Source of the DNA: Sulfurospirillaceae bacterium
Lineage (GTDB): Bacteria; Campylobacterota; Campylobacteria; Campylobacterales; Sulfurospirillaceae
NCBI GenBank assembly: GCA_028692875.1
Contig: JAQUWL010000007.1
Location: 1-64,000, forward strand
Direction of reading: 5' to 3'
DNA: 64,000 nucleotides
Shown: positions 9,280 through 19,032 of the stretch, piece by piece
Numbering within the stretch: position 1 is the stretch's first letter
Layout: each line of letters starts with the position of its first letter
Program-made: the position numbers and the translations under genes
Notes under the pieces: model-generated
Seen by the model: only the letters and a program-made list of their open reading frames with translations
Told to the model about the DNA's origin: nothing
Databases searched by the model: none

Positions 9280-10339
9280 TGACTCTCTTAGATGATATTT
9301 TATTTTTTAAAGCCATTATTTTTGTGTAAGATTGCTCAAGCCTCTCTCGCTTTATAATGCCCTTGCTTAAAGCCTCTTGTATGACACTTTGAACGACAAA
9401 AGGAACACTCTGGCCCTCTGCAAAATAGGTCGAAAAAAGAAGCAAATCCGCACCTGCTTCCACTGCTTTGAGAACCCTTTTTCTAAAATCAAAAGATGAA
9501 AGTTGCGAAGATTGCAAATCTTGCGTCACTATAACACCGCCAAAAGACAACTTCTCTCGCAAAAGCTTCTCAAGAACATAAGAAGAAAGTGTACAAGGAT
9601 AGAGCGAATCAAATTTCTTGTGATATGCACCTGAAACCATTACCGCATCAACTATGCCATACGAAACCAAATCATAATATGGCTTTAGCTCTTTAAATTT
9701 CCAATTTTTTGAAATCTCTTTTATAGTATCAGACTCACTTCCACCAGGAAAATATGCCAAAACAGGAACTATATTGTTAGCTCTTAGGGCATCAATAAAA
9801 ACTTTAGAATAAGCCAAAACTATCTCTTCTTCGGAAGAATAAGTATCTTTTAAAGCTGTTGTGGACTCTTTTTTATAAAGGTCTAAAACCGATGTTATAT
9901 TTAGATTTATACCAGAACTACTTAGCTCTTTTGAGAGTTTTCTATAAACATCATCTGCCTCAGAAATGCTCAATGTTGCACCAACTTCCGAAGCTAATGG
10001 AAATTCACTAAATCCTTTAGATGGGGCAAAAAAAGAGTCTTTACCACCGACTTGTTTTGAGACGATAAAAACATTTTTGTCTTGAGCATAAAAAAAATCG
10101 CTCATCTTTTTAATCTGAGAAGGGCTTTGTATATTTTTTTCACAGATATACACGCCAGAAATCTTACCTCTTTTTATATCTTTGCCCATTTGAGCTACCC
10201 ACTTGTCTTCCTCTTTCGTGCCATCAAAACCAACCACTATCATCTGAGCAATCATATCCTCAGGCGTAACACGTTGATTGTCTTGAGATATCAAAAATGA
10301 AGAAAAGATTAATAACAAAAATAGTTTCTTCATACTCAT
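9266..10339 (-). CDS. Secreted glycoside hydrolase family 3 (NagZ-like) protein, divergent active site
   Basis: An N-terminal signal peptide (KKLFLLLIFSSFLIS) is followed by a family 3 N-terminal domain of about 330 residues. Evidence is the order DMIAQMIVVGFDG, PLASEVGATLS, an FPGGSESDTIKE segment and GGVIVTQDLQSS, which align by pattern with NagZ-type beta-N-acetylglucosaminidases. In active NagZ the loop reads KHFPGHG with a catalytic His; here it is AYFPGGS, and that His is missing. The nucleophile Asp in VTQDL is kept. The product is probably periplasmic and may bind or process peptidoglycan. Start at 10339 overlaps the gpsA stop (ATGA); 10333 is an alternative. Confidence 0.75.
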   Translation of the reverse strand: MSMKKLFLLLIFSSFLISQDNQRVTPEDMIAQMIVVGFDGTKEEDKWVAQMGKDIKRGKISGVYICEKNIQSPSQIKKMSDFFYAQDKNVFIVSKQVGGKDSFFAPSKGFSEFPLASEVGATLSISEADDVYRKLSKELSSSGINLNITSVLDLYKKESTTALKDTYSSEEEIVLAYSKVFIDALRANNIVPVLAYFPGGSESDTIKEISKNWKFKELKPYYDLVSYGIVDAVMVSGAYHKKFDSLYPCTLSSYVLEKLLREKLSFGGVIVTQDLQSSQLSSFDFRKRVLKAVEAGADLLLFSTYFAEGQSVPFVVQSVIQEALSKGIIKRERLEQSYTKIMALKNKISSKRVNDVN

Positions 10340-11223
10340 CCTGCCAACAAATCTTTTACACTATCTTGAGATCTTTTGCCTTTTAAAATCAAAAAAATCT
10401 CATGAGCAATAGGCGTATAAATGGAGTGTTTTTGCGACAAATGCTCTATCGCTTCAGAGGTAAAAACACCCTCTGCCACTTCGCCTAAGTTTTTGAGTAT
10501 CTGGGCTATACTCTCGCCTTGTGCCAAAGCAAAACCTACTCTATAATTTCTTGAAAGTGCACTTGTGGCAGTTAAAAAGAGATCCCCTGCTCCACTTAAG
10601 CCCAAAAACGTTTCATCATGTGCGCCAAAGTACTTTCCAAAGCGGTGCATCTCCACCAAGCCTCTAGCTATCATACTTGCCCTTGCGTTATTGCCTAGAG
10701 CTAGCCCGTCACAAACACCACTAGCAATGGCTAGAACATTTTTATAAGCACCACATACCTCTGCGCCCATAACATCATTTGATATGTAAGTCTTGATAAA
10801 ATTTGGGAAAAACTCGCAAAATGAGTTTGCTGTTTCGCTACATGTAGAGTTTATAACCAAAGCGGTTGGCAATCCTTGCATAACCTCGCTAGCAAATGAA
10901 GGACCTGATAAAAAGGCAAGATTCTCTTTTTCTACATGTTGCGCAAAAATCTCATTTAAAAATCTACCGCTTCCTTGCTCAATGCCTTTGGCGGCCACTA
11001 AAATTTTTTGCCCGTTATTTGTAAAATTTTCACTCAACCAAGAACCCACCACTTGCGCAGGCAGTGCAAAAATCAAAAACTCTGCCTTGAGAGCCTCTGA
11101 AATAGAGACAAAATTTTCAATCTCTTTTTTATTTCTTGAAGCAATATAGCACGGTTGTTTTTGTGAAATGGCAAAATGTAGAGCCTGACCCCATTTCCCA
11201 GCACCAATAACAGCTATTTTCAC
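10336..11223 (-). CDS. gpsA: Glycerol-3-phosphate dehydrogenase [NAD(P)+]
   Basis: GpsA reduces dihydroxyacetone phosphate to glycerol-3-phosphate for phospholipid synthesis. The Rossmann motif GAGKWGQALHFA is at residues 7-18, and AAKGIEQGSG, FLSGPSFASEV, the catalytic-lysine block AYKNVLAIASG and GNNARASMIARGL follow in order. FLGLSGAGDLFLT is also typical. At 295 residues it is a little shorter than E. coli GpsA (339). It lies eleven bases after gatB on the same strand and is coupled to the next gene by a four-base overlap. Confidence 0.96.
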   Translation of the reverse strand: MKIAVIGAGKWGQALHFAISQKQPCYIASRNKKEIENFVSISEALKAEFLIFALPAQVVGSWLSENFTNNGQKILVAAKGIEQGSGRFLNEIFAQHVEKENLAFLSGPSFASEVMQGLPTALVINSTCSETANSFCEFFPNFIKTYISNDVMGAEVCGAYKNVLAIASGVCDGLALGNNARASMIARGLVEMHRFGKYFGAHDETFLGLSGAGDLFLTATSALSRNYRVGFALAQGESIAQILKNLGEVAEGVFTSEAIEHLSQKHSIYTPIAHEIFLILKGKRSQDSVKDLLAG

Positions 11224-11233
11224 ATATATTCCT

Positions 11234-12664
11234 TTAAGAGTCTAGTTTTTGCTTCAAAAGGTCATTGACCTTGTTTGGATTGGCACTTCCTTTGCTCTGT
11301 TTCATAACTTGCCCTACAAAAAAGCCAAAGAGCTGAACTTTGCCCGCGTTATACTCAACTACTTTGTTGCCATGTGCGCCAATAACTTCATCAATAATCG
11401 CGCAAATAGCTCCATCATCGCTCACTTGTTTTAACCCAAGTTTTTCGATAGCCTCATCAACGTCAATACTATTTTGCATCAAGTAGTCCAAAACATCTTT
11501 CCCAGCTTTTCCGCTAATAGTTCCATCTTCAATACGCTTTACCAAGCTAGCCAATTTTATAGCATCAACTGGTGATGTAACGATATTTGTGCCATTGACT
11601 AGGCGACCTTGAAGCTCAACAGTAAGCCATGTAACGCTCATTTTTGCCCCAGCTCCAGCAGATATCATCGCTTCATAAAAGCGAGCCATCTCAACACTTG
11701 ATGTTATAACATTTGCATCATACTCTTTTATGCCGTGCTCACTCACAAATCTATCTCTTTTTTGATCAGGCAGTTCTGGTATCTTTGTGCATTCGCTCAT
11801 CATATCATCAGGAATCACAACTGGCAATAAGTCTGGGTCTGGAAAATAGCGATACTCCGCACTATCTTCTTTGCCTCGCATACTTCTGGTTTCATTTTTT
11901 TCAGTATCGTACAATCTTGTCTCTTGAACTACATCTCGCTCATACACGCCATCTTCCCATGCGTTGCTTTGACGCTCAACTTCATAATCAATAGCTTTTT
12001 GAATAAATTTAAAAGAGTTTAGGTTTTTAATTTCAGCTCTGGTATAAAGTTTTGTCTCGCCTTTTGGACGGATAGAGACGTTTGCATCGCACCTGAAACT
12101 TCCCTCTTGCATATTTGCATCACTGATATCCAAATATCGCAAAATCGCATGAAGTTTCTTAAGATACAAGACTGCTTCTTCGCTACTTCTCATATCTGGC
12201 TCGCTAACTATCTCAAGCAGTGGCGTTCCAGCACGATTTAAGTCAACATAGCTCACACTACCGTGATGGATGTTTTTTCCTGCATCCTCTTCAAGGTGTG
12301 CTCTTGTAACACCGATACGTTTTTTACTTCCATCTTCAAAATCAATATATATCTCTCCGCCCTCCACGATAGGTATCTCAAATTGGCTGATTTGATAACC
12401 TTTTGGCAAATCAGGATAAAAATAGTTTTTGCGGTTAAAGATTGATTTTTTATTTACTTTGGCATTTATTGCAGTTCCAAAAGCGATGGATTTTTTTACA
12501 GTCTCTTTGTTTAAAACAGGCAAAGCACCCGGCAGACCTAAACAAACTGAACAAACATTGGTATTTGGCTCATGACCAAAGCTGGTAGGACAACTGCAAA
12601 ATATCTTTGTTTTTGTATTTAATTGAGCGTGAACTTCAAGTCCTATAACCACTTCAAATTGCAT
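11234..12664 (-). CDS. gatB: Aspartyl/glutamyl-tRNA amidotransferase subunit B
   Basis: GatB is the tRNA-binding kinase subunit of GatCAB, which converts Glu-tRNA(Gln) (and Asp-tRNA(Asn)) to the amidated forms. The N-terminus [22 protein letters not shown] and the block [13 protein letters not shown] are signature regions, as is [12 protein letters not shown]. Cysteines in CSCPTSFG and CSVCLGLPG form the zinc site. The C-terminal YqeY-like tail ends with [16 protein letters not shown]. The length is 476 residues, normal for the family. Dependence on GatCAB fits a genome with a tRNA-Gln but indirect glutaminylation, which is the rule in Campylobacterota. Confidence 0.97.
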   Translation of the reverse strand: MQFEVVIGLEVHAQLNTKTKIFCSCPTSFGHEPNTNVCSVCLGLPGALPVLNKETVKKSIAFGTAINAKVNKKSIFNRKNYFYPDLPKGYQISQFEIPIVEGGEIYIDFEDGSKKRIGVTRAHLEEDAGKNIHHGSVSYVDLNRAGTPLLEIVSEPDMRSSEEAVLYLKKLHAILRYLDISDANMQEGSFRCDANVSIRPKGETKLYTRAEIKNLNSFKFIQKAIDYEVERQSNAWEDGVYERDVVQETRLYDTEKNETRSMRGKEDSAEYRYFPDPDLLPVVIPDDMMSECTKIPELPDQKRDRFVSEHGIKEYDANVITSSVEMARFYEAMISAGAGAKMSVTWLTVELQGRLVNGTNIVTSPVDAIKLASLVKRIEDGTISGKAGKDVLDYLMQNSIDVDEAIEKLGLKQVSDDGAICAIIDEVIGAHGNKVVEYNAGKVQLFGFFVGQVMKQSKGSANPNKVNDLLKQKLDS

Positions 12665-12674
12665 AAAATAACCT

Positions 12675-13235
12675 TTACATGTAATCTAAAAAATAACGAA
12701 TAGAGGCAAAACCATAAACGCCAACCTCTTCACAAGCTTGCACTTGAGTATTGTTTATGATGCCGCCAAGAGCAAAGCAATTGATATGGATTTTATCATT
12801 TATTTCTTTTAACTTCTCTAAACCTACGGGTTTGCCTTTGTTTGGCGTGTCAAAAATTGGGCTAAATGTTATAGCGTCAGCTCCCATATTTTGAGCCTCC
12901 AATGCCTCAAAAAGTGAATGGGCACTATAGAAAACATTTAATCCTAAAGTCTTAGCCTTTGGAATATCCGTAAGTGAATTTGAAGGAATATGCACTCCAA
13001 ATGCCCCCAGCTCTTTAGCCAATAAAATATCTGTATGCAAAAAAGTCAAAATGTTTGGAAATCTTTGCATAAGCTTTATAAATGCTTTTGCTAACTCTTC
13101 ATAATTTGTAGTTTGCTTATCACGAAGACAAACATAATCCACCTCTACATGTAAGAGTACATGTAAGAGTTTTTCGCAAAATATCAACGGGTCTGAAGTG
13201 TAGTAAAGTGGATCAGTGATTAGATATTTTTTCAT
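12675..13235 (-). CDS. thiE: Thiamine phosphate synthase family (ThiE/TenI-like)
   Basis: The 186-residue product from ATG 13235 begins [12 protein letters not shown] and shows a TIM-barrel of the ThiE/TenI superfamily: [10 protein letters not shown] (the phosphate/pyrimidine side), [58 protein letters not shown] and FALGGIINN. ThiE joins hydroxymethylpyrimidine diphosphate with the thiazole phosphate; TenI is an aromatase of the same fold. The usual QLRxK is LRDK. Because it is shorter than many ThiE, a TenI role is possible. A longer frame begins at 13292 but would run further into the upstream gene. The start codon at 13235 still overlaps that gene by 23 bases. Confidence 0.75.
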   Translation of the reverse strand: MKKYLITDPLYYTSDPLIFCEKLLHVLLHVEVDYVCLRDKQTTNYEELAKAFIKLMQRFPNILTFLHTDILLAKELGAFGVHIPSNSLTDIPKAKTLGLNVFYSAHSLFEALEAQNMGADAITFSPIFDTPNKGKPVGLEKLKEINDKIHINCFALGGIINNTQVQACEEVGVYGFASIRYFLDYM

Positions 13236-13503
13236 TATCTTGTTGGATTTTGAGTAATTTTTCCATAAGTGCTGTCTGCTTTCGTAATTCACTCAATTTT
13301 TCAATTTGCAACTGCACAACCTCAAATACAACAACAAAAAATAGACCCAAAAGCGAACCCACAAATGCTCCCAAAAGAGCATAGAAAAAACTAAAAGGAA
13401 AAAAAAGAGTAAAAAAGTAGAAAGCGCCCGCCAAAGCAAGAGCCCAAGAGGCTCCTGTTAGCAGGCTTAAAAGTCTTTCAAATAGCGTTATTTTTTTAAA
13501 CAA
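13213..13503 (-). CDS. Small two-helix membrane protein next to atpB
   Basis: This 96-residue protein is not recognised. Two hydrophobic helices lie near residues 13-33 and 38-62 (with small-residue packing ALLGAFVGSLLGL), followed by a charged, probably coiled-coil tail ([27 protein letters not shown]). It lies nine bases after atpB on the same strand, which would fit an accessory F0 protein, but AtpI-type similarity is not evident enough to claim. It overlaps the thiE-like gene downstream. Confidence 0.7.
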   Translation of the reverse strand: MFKKITLFERLLSLLTGASWALALAGAFYFFTLFFPFSFFYALLGAFVGSLLGLFFVVVFEVVQLQIEKLSELRKQTALMEKLLKIQQDNEKISNH

Positions 13504-13511
13504 AAAAATCC

Positions 13512-14189
13512 CTAGTGGTCTTGACTAATGAGTACAGCACCCGCAAGATAGACATAGGTCAAAATCATAAAGATAAATGTTTGCAATACAGCTGAAAATG
13601 TAAGCAATGCATACGCAGGAAGTGGTGCAATATAAGGAGCCAACATCAAGATAACTGCCAAAAATAGATCATCACCCTTAATGTTACCAAAAAGTCGAAA
13701 TGACAATGAGATAATACGTGAAAGATGAGATACAACTTCGATAGGAAACATCAATGGTGCCAAAATCTTCAATGGTCCCATAAAGTGTGCAAAGTAGTGA
13801 ATTACTCCATTAACACGAATACCCTCGAAATTGTAATATACAAATACGATAAGTGCCAAAGCCAATGTCATATTTAAGTTTCCAGAAGGAGCCTCAAATC
13901 CAGGGATAATTCCCACAAGATTTGCAAAGAAAACCATCAAACCAAGCGTTGCAACCAAAGGCAGATACTTGCGTGCCAAATCCTCACCAATAACGTCTTT
14001 TCCCATAGAAATAATACCCTCAAGGTATGCTTCCATAATGTTTTGTACACCACTTGGCACTAGTTGCATTTTTGACGTCGCAAGCCTTGCAAGAACAAGC
14101 ACAATAACCGCTACAAGCACAACATGAGAAACAAAAATAAAACCATGTGAGTGATTTATAAGACCTAAAAATGTAAAAATCTCATTCAT
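13512..14189 (-). CDS. atpB: F0F1 ATP synthase subunit a
   Basis: Subunit a forms the proton half-channels next to the c-ring. The protein has about six hydrophobic segments. The essential Arg lies in [18 protein letters not shown] (about residues 155-172), and the C-terminal helix [24 protein letters not shown] is characteristic. The 225-residue length is normal for this phylum. As in other Campylobacterota, atpB is separate from the F1 operon; no other ATP synthase subunit is visible around it. Confidence 0.95.
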   Translation of the reverse strand: MNEIFTFLGLINHSHGFIFVSHVVLVAVIVLVLARLATSKMQLVPSGVQNIMEAYLEGIISMGKDVIGEDLARKYLPLVATLGLMVFFANLVGIIPGFEAPSGNLNMTLALALIVFVYYNFEGIRVNGVIHYFAHFMGPLKILAPLMFPIEVVSHLSRIISLSFRLFGNIKGDDLFLAVILMLAPYIAPLPAYALLTFSAVLQTFIFMILTYVYLAGAVLISQDH

Positions 14190-14275
14190 TACACTTTCCC
14201 TTTGTCATTAAATTTTGATGATTTTATCCATAAATCATTTAATACTTGATTAAAGATAGACATATCGGCGACATT

Positions 14276-15970
14276 CTAGTTTTTTAGTATTTCATTTGTG
14301 CGAATAAGTGCCATGTCAATATTGTCCGTAATGTTTTCAGCTCCAATTACTTTGTCAAAACCAAAACGATTTAGTTTTAATCTTATTTTTTTGCTAACTC
14401 CAGAGAGAACAAGAGTAATGCCATCATCCTTGCAAAGCTCATAAAACTCCTCCAATGCATGAAAACCTGTTGCATCCATTATTGGAACATTACGCATTCT
14501 AAGAATAAAAACTTTTGGCGGAAACTCTATAAAGTCCAAAACCTCTTTTAGCTTATCTGCCACGCCAAAGAAAAATGGTCCGTTAATCTCATAAACCTCA
14601 ACCTCTTTTGGCACAACCCTATCAGCAATCGAATAAGCATCGTTTTTATCAAAATTGGGCTCTTCTTCATCTAAAGACGAAAGTATAAAATTTTGCTTGA
14701 TATCCTTAACGTCAGTTACCGCACTCATACGTCTAATAAACAAAAGGCCTGCAAAAACGATACCCATCTGAACGCCAGTGTTTAGATCGATTAGAACGGT
14801 TAGAAAAAAGGTTGTTAGCAAAACTATAACATCGTCTCTTTGAGACCTCAAGGCGATGGCTTTAAAGTGATGAAACTCACTCATATTCCAAGCCACAATA
14901 ATCAATATCGCAGACAAAGTTGCAAGAGGAATAAGCCCAATAAGTTTTGAAAACAAAAACATAATAACCAAAAGCATAAGTGCGTGAATCATTCCAGAAA
15001 ATGGACTAAAAGCTCCTGATTTAATATTTGTAGCAGTTCTGGCAATAGCACCAGTTGCAGCGATACCACCAAAAAGAACCGAGGCTATATTTGCAATACC
15101 TTGCGCAATAAGCTCTTTGTTGGAGTGATGCCTATCTCCAGTCATACCATCAGCTACAACAGCAGAAAGAAGTGATTCTATGGCACCTAAAAGTGCTATG
15201 GTAATGGCATCTGGAAAGACTGAGCGAATTTTATCAAACGAAAAATCTGGAACACTAGGAGAAGGTAGCATTGAGGGAAGCTCTCCAAATTTTGAGCCAA
15301 TAGTCTCAACAGGTAAATTAAAAATATAAACAACTAAAGACGAGAGAGTTATAACAACGATAGGTGCTGGAATCTTTGGCAATCTTCTTCTTAACTTAAC
15401 AAGCAAAATAAGACTAATAATAGCAATAGAAAAAGAAAAATAGTTTACATGTGAAAATTGCTGAAAATAAAGCTCCCATTGGTCAACAAATTGTGCAGGC
15501 ATTTTATCTATGGAAAATCCAAAAAAATCCTTCATTTGCGAAGAAAAAATAATCAACGCAATACCAGCAGTAAATCCTACGGTTACAGGATAAGGTATAA
15601 ACTTTATAACATTTCCCAATCTAAAAACACCCATTAAAAAAAGCATTATGCCTGCTAACATAGTTGCGATAACCAAACCATCATAGCCATGCTTTAAAAT
15701 AACAGCATACAAAACAACCACAAATGCACCAGTTGGCCCTCCAATTTGGTAGCGACTTCCGCCGAGTGCTGATATCAAAAAACCTGCCACGATAGCGGTA
15801 AAAATACCCTTCTCTGGACTAACACCCGAAGAGATAGCAAATGCCATAGCAAGCGGTAAAGCAATAATAGCAACAGTCGTACCCGCAATCAAATCAGAAA
15901 AAAAGTTTGAAAGAGTATATCCTCGCCTAATAGTCGTAATACTAGGCGGTAACCAATAGTTAAATTTCAA
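14276..15970 (-). CDS. SulP/SLC26 family anion permease with STAS domain
   Basis: The 564-residue protein has an N-terminal SulP transport domain with about 12-14 hydrophobic segments, including the family signature IAGTTVAIIALPLAMAFAISSGVSPEKG (near residue 30) and a QIGGPTGAFVVVLY block. A cytoplasmic STAS domain follows at about residues 445-560 (VYEINGPFFFGVADKL, FILRMRNVPIMDATGFHAL). The family moves sulfate, bicarbonate or other anions; the substrate cannot be read from sequence. It is separated from atpB by 86 bases and diverges from the Hyf-like operon. Confidence 0.9.
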   Translation of the reverse strand: MKFNYWLPPSITTIRRGYTLSNFFSDLIAGTTVAIIALPLAMAFAISSGVSPEKGIFTAIVAGFLISALGGSRYQIGGPTGAFVVVLYAVILKHGYDGLVIATMLAGIMLFLMGVFRLGNVIKFIPYPVTVGFTAGIALIIFSSQMKDFFGFSIDKMPAQFVDQWELYFQQFSHVNYFSFSIAIISLILLVKLRRRLPKIPAPIVVITLSSLVVYIFNLPVETIGSKFGELPSMLPSPSVPDFSFDKIRSVFPDAITIALLGAIESLLSAVVADGMTGDRHHSNKELIAQGIANIASVLFGGIAATGAIARTATNIKSGAFSPFSGMIHALMLLVIMFLFSKLIGLIPLATLSAILIIVAWNMSEFHHFKAIALRSQRDDVIVLLTTFFLTVLIDLNTGVQMGIVFAGLLFIRRMSAVTDVKDIKQNFILSSLDEEEPNFDKNDAYSIADRVVPKEVEVYEINGPFFFGVADKLKEVLDFIEFPPKVFILRMRNVPIMDATGFHALEEFYELCKDDGITLVLSGVSKKIRLKLNRFGFDKVIGAENITDNIDMALIRTNEILKN

Positions 15971-16139
15971 CGTAAGACTCCAATTAATCTTAACGGTATG
16001 TAGGAATTGAAAAATTGATACATAAGGAAGAAGTTTTTAATTCGGAATGATATAACCAGCCAACTTTACAAAGACTTAATTTAAATGCTGATACGATTCC
16101 ATAGTTTTAATAACTTTTTAAGGAGGGTGTTAAAATATT
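15971..16139. promoter_or_regulatory. Divergent sulP / hyf-like intergenic region
   Basis: This 169-bp gap separates the leftward SulP gene from the rightward Hyf-like operon. A strong Shine-Dalgarno (AAGGAGGG) sits near 16120-16127, but its distance to the ATG at 16140 is about 13 bases, longer than usual. No convincing -35/-10 pair or regulator palindrome was seen. Confidence 0.3.
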
Positions 16140-18107
16140 ATGTTTTTATGTATATCTTTATTTTTCATCCTTTGCTCAGCTTTTTTACCATTTTTTATCG
16201 CAAAAAAAAATCCCCTCCTCTGCGACAAACTATTTGCTTTTTTTTACTCAATAGGTGCACTTTTAGGGTTGGGGTTTATTGCCTTTGGGATAACAAAAGG
16301 CTTACATGTAGCTTACACTCTTCCATTTTCGATACTCTTTAGTTATTTTTCCATAAAAATAGAGATGATCAACCTTCTGTTTATGATTCCTATTTATCTT
16401 ATAGGCTCAATGAGTGCTATATATTCGACATCTTATTGGAGTACTGCGCAAAAAGGATTAGGCTCCTCTTTTAGATACAGGCTTTATCTGTGCTTATTTA
16501 CTATATCAATGATTTTGCTAGTTATATCAGATAATTTTATTATGTTTATAACATTTTGGGAGATAATGTCACTATTGGCTTATGGACTCATTACCATTGA
16601 TGAGGATAGCGAAGAGGCACAAAGTGCTGGCTATCTATATTTTATCGCCACGCATACTGGCGTTATAGCTTTGATGGGAATGTTTGCAATCATTCAGGTC
16701 TATTTTGGCTTTAGTGATTTTTCATCAGCACTTGGGAAAATAGATGCAAATCTCGCAATAGCATCGTCCATTTTTCTACTAGGCGTATTTGGTTTTGGAA
16801 TGAAAGCAGGTTTTTTTCCTCTTTATTTTTGGCTCCCCTCAGCTCATTCAAGTGCTCCCGTTCCGATATCAGCCCTACTTTCTGGTGTTATGATTAAGAT
16901 GGGCATTTATGGCATTTTAAAAATTTTGTTTATGTTTAGCAATATACCCCATTGGTGGGGTTGGCTTATTTTTGCGATAGGCATTTTGTCTGGCATATTA
17001 GGCGTTGTTTATGCTATCGCTCAACATGACATTAAAAAACTTTTAGCCTATCACAGCATCGAAAATATCGGCATCATCGCCATAGGTATCGGCTTAGCGA
17101 TGCTTGGCAGAAGCTATCACAACTCCACATTGGTTCTTTTTGGCTTGGCTGGTGCACTCTTTCATGTTATAAATCATTCGCTTTTTAAACCACTTCTATT
17201 TTATAGTGCTGGCTCAATTATTGAAAAATATCATACTAGAGATATTGGACACTATGGTGGCATCATCAAAGTCCAACCTTACACGGCTCTGTTTTTTCTT
17301 ATTGGTGCTGTTTCTATTAGCGGACTTCCTCCTTTTAACGGTTTTGCAAGTGAATGGCTACTTTACATGGGAATGTTTAAGACTCTTTTTTCACATCAAA
17401 ATACCCTTATGCCAGTTGTTTTTGGAATCCTATCTTTGGCACTCATAGGCGGTTTGGCATTGGCTTGTTTTGTTAAGGTTTTTGGCATCTCCTTTTTGGG
17501 AAATCCACGAAAAATAGAGCTTTCGAATGTAAAAGAATCTTCACTTTTTATGCTTTTTCCAATGGCTTTTTTATCGACAATATGCTTTGTCTTGGGCGTA
17601 TTTCCATCTATAATGAAAGATATATTGCTTGACATTGCATCGGCATTTAACCAGAAAAACATCTATGTCAAGATAGACACACTAATAAACTTAAGCGAAG
17701 CGTACCTATGGTTTTTTATGATTTTTGGTGTGGTTTTGGCAGTTGTACTTTATCAAACGAGAGGCAAGATAAGCAAAAATATAGGCACGTGGGCTTGTGG
17801 ATTTTCACACAAAACCCCTAGAGCACAATACACATCATCATCACTTATGCAAATGATATTGGATCTTTTTGGATGGACTCTACATGTAAAGAGGGGAGCT
17901 TTTTGTTCTAAAGAGCTTTTTTCGCAAAAGTACCATTTTTATCTTCATCAAAATGACAAGACTATCTATTGGTTGGCGAAAATTTCAGAAAAATTTTTGC
18001 TATTTTGCTCAAAGTTACGCACAATAATTCACAACGGATATATGGGTATTTATGTTTTGTATATTTTTGTTGCACTTATCTTAATGCTTTTATATGTGGG
18101 AAATTGA
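16140..18107 (+). CDS. hyfB: Hyf/Ehr complex antiporter-like subunit (HyfB/NuoL-like)
   Basis: This 655-residue membrane protein is a proton-pumping antiporter-like subunit of a complex I-related membrane complex. At least 14 hydrophobic segments are present. The conserved TFWEIMSLLAYGLI (Glu in helix 5), the block SAPVPISALLSGVMIKMGIYGI and HDIKKLLAYHSIENIGII are the standard HyfB/NuoL family signatures. The NHSLFKPLLFYSAGSI segment supports helix 8. The C-terminal part is long, as in HyfB. It is first in a six-gene operon with overlapping or nearly touching genes. Confidence 0.9.
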   Translation: MFLCISLFFILCSAFLPFFIAKKNPLLCDKLFAFFYSIGALLGLGFIAFGITKGLHVAYTLPFSILFSYFSIKIEMINLLFMIPIYLIGSMSAIYSTSYWSTAQKGLGSSFRYRLYLCLFTISMILLVISDNFIMFITFWEIMSLLAYGLITIDEDSEEAQSAGYLYFIATHTGVIALMGMFAIIQVYFGFSDFSSALGKIDANLAIASSIFLLGVFGFGMKAGFFPLYFWLPSAHSSAPVPISALLSGVMIKMGIYGILKILFMFSNIPHWWGWLIFAIGILSGILGVVYAIAQHDIKKLLAYHSIENIGIIAIGIGLAMLGRSYHNSTLVLFGLAGALFHVINHSLFKPLLFYSAGSIIEKYHTRDIGHYGGIIKVQPYTALFFLIGAVSISGLPPFNGFASEWLLYMGMFKTLFSHQNTLMPVVFGILSLALIGGLALACFVKVFGISFLGNPRKIELSNVKESSLFMLFPMAFLSTICFVLGVFPSIMKDILLDIASAFNQKNIYVKIDTLINLSEAYLWFFMIFGVVLAVVLYQTRGKISKNIGTWACGFSHKTPRAQYTSSSLMQMILDLFGWTLHVKRGAFCSKELFSQKYHFYLHQNDKTIYWLAKISEKFLLFCSKLRTIIHNGYMGIYVLYIFVALILMLLYVGN

Positions 18108-18108
18108 T

Positions 18109-19026
18109 ATGCAAGATATTATCTATCTAATTTTTGGTACTTTATTTTTCTTTATGCTTTCCATTGTCAATTTAGGAATTATAATAAAAGTCAAAGCCTT
18201 TTTTGGAGGCAGATACGGTGTACCAATTTTCCAAAAAATGTACGACATTTTGAAGCTATGGCAAAAATCAATCAAACTCAGCCAAACGACTTCGTGGGTA
18301 TTTTTCGCTGGTCCACTTCTTGCAACTATCGTTCCTGTTTTTTGTTTCTTATTCCTGCCTTTTGTGGCATTTCCTTCGATTTTGAGCTTTGATGGAGATT
18401 TTCTGCTTTTTGTCTACATGTTTGGATTGTTGCGATTTTTTACAACCTCTTCCGCTCTTGATACTGGCTCTAGTTTTGAAGGCATGGGAAGTGCAAGAGA
18501 GCTGACTTTCTCATTTTTAGTTGAGCCTATAATGTTTGTATGTTTTATTATTCTTGCAAAAGGAACATCATCTTTAAGTCTAGAGGATTTCTTTGGCTAC
18601 AATATATTGGATGCTTGGAGTGATTATAGTACTGTATTTGGGATTGTTGTAGTCTGCTTTTTTGTCATTATGCTCGCAGAAAATTCAAGAATACCTTTTG
18701 ATGACCCAGCAACACATCTTGAACTTACCATGACGCACGAGGTGATGGTTTTGGATCATAGCGGGCCGTTGCTTGCGTCTATTTTAGTGGGTTCTGCTAT
18801 GAAGCTGACTCTTTTTGCTATATTGATTGTGGATTTGGCGATACCATTTAAGACTGGTATTTTACCGCTAGATACCACTATAGGCATTTTTGCAGTTTTA
18901 GGCATGGGTGTTGTGGTTGGCATAACCGAGTCTGTGATGGCCAGGTTAAGGCTTACTGATATTAAAAAGATTTTGATGGGTACACTCATTATCTCTTTAT
19001 TTGGCATTATTCTTATTTCAAGGTAA
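18109..19026 (+). CDS. hyfC: Hyf/Ehr complex NuoH-like subunit (HyfC)
   Basis: The protein is the NuoH/HycD/HyfC-type membrane subunit that links the peripheral arm to the membrane arm. Eight hydrophobic segments are visible. Family motifs are FFGGRYGVPIFQKMYDILKL near the N-terminus, GSSFEGMGSARELTFSFLVEP in the middle and AENSRIPFDDPATHLELTMTHE, the acidic loop, at about residues 185-206. The ATG at 18109 follows the hyfB stop; an in-frame ATG at 18094 overlaps hyfB by 14 bases and is less likely. Length is 305 residues. Confidence 0.9.
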   Translation: MQDIIYLIFGTLFFFMLSIVNLGIIIKVKAFFGGRYGVPIFQKMYDILKLWQKSIKLSQTTSWVFFAGPLLATIVPVFCFLFLPFVAFPSILSFDGDFLLFVYMFGLLRFFTTSSALDTGSSFEGMGSARELTFSFLVEPIMFVCFIILAKGTSSLSLEDFFGYNILDAWSDYSTVFGIVVVCFFVIMLAENSRIPFDDPATHLELTMTHEVMVLDHSGPLLASILVGSAMKLTLFAILIVDLAIPFKTGILPLDTTIGIFAVLGMGVVVGITESVMARLRLTDIKKILMGTLIISLFGIILISR

Positions 19027-19032
19027 ATCAAT

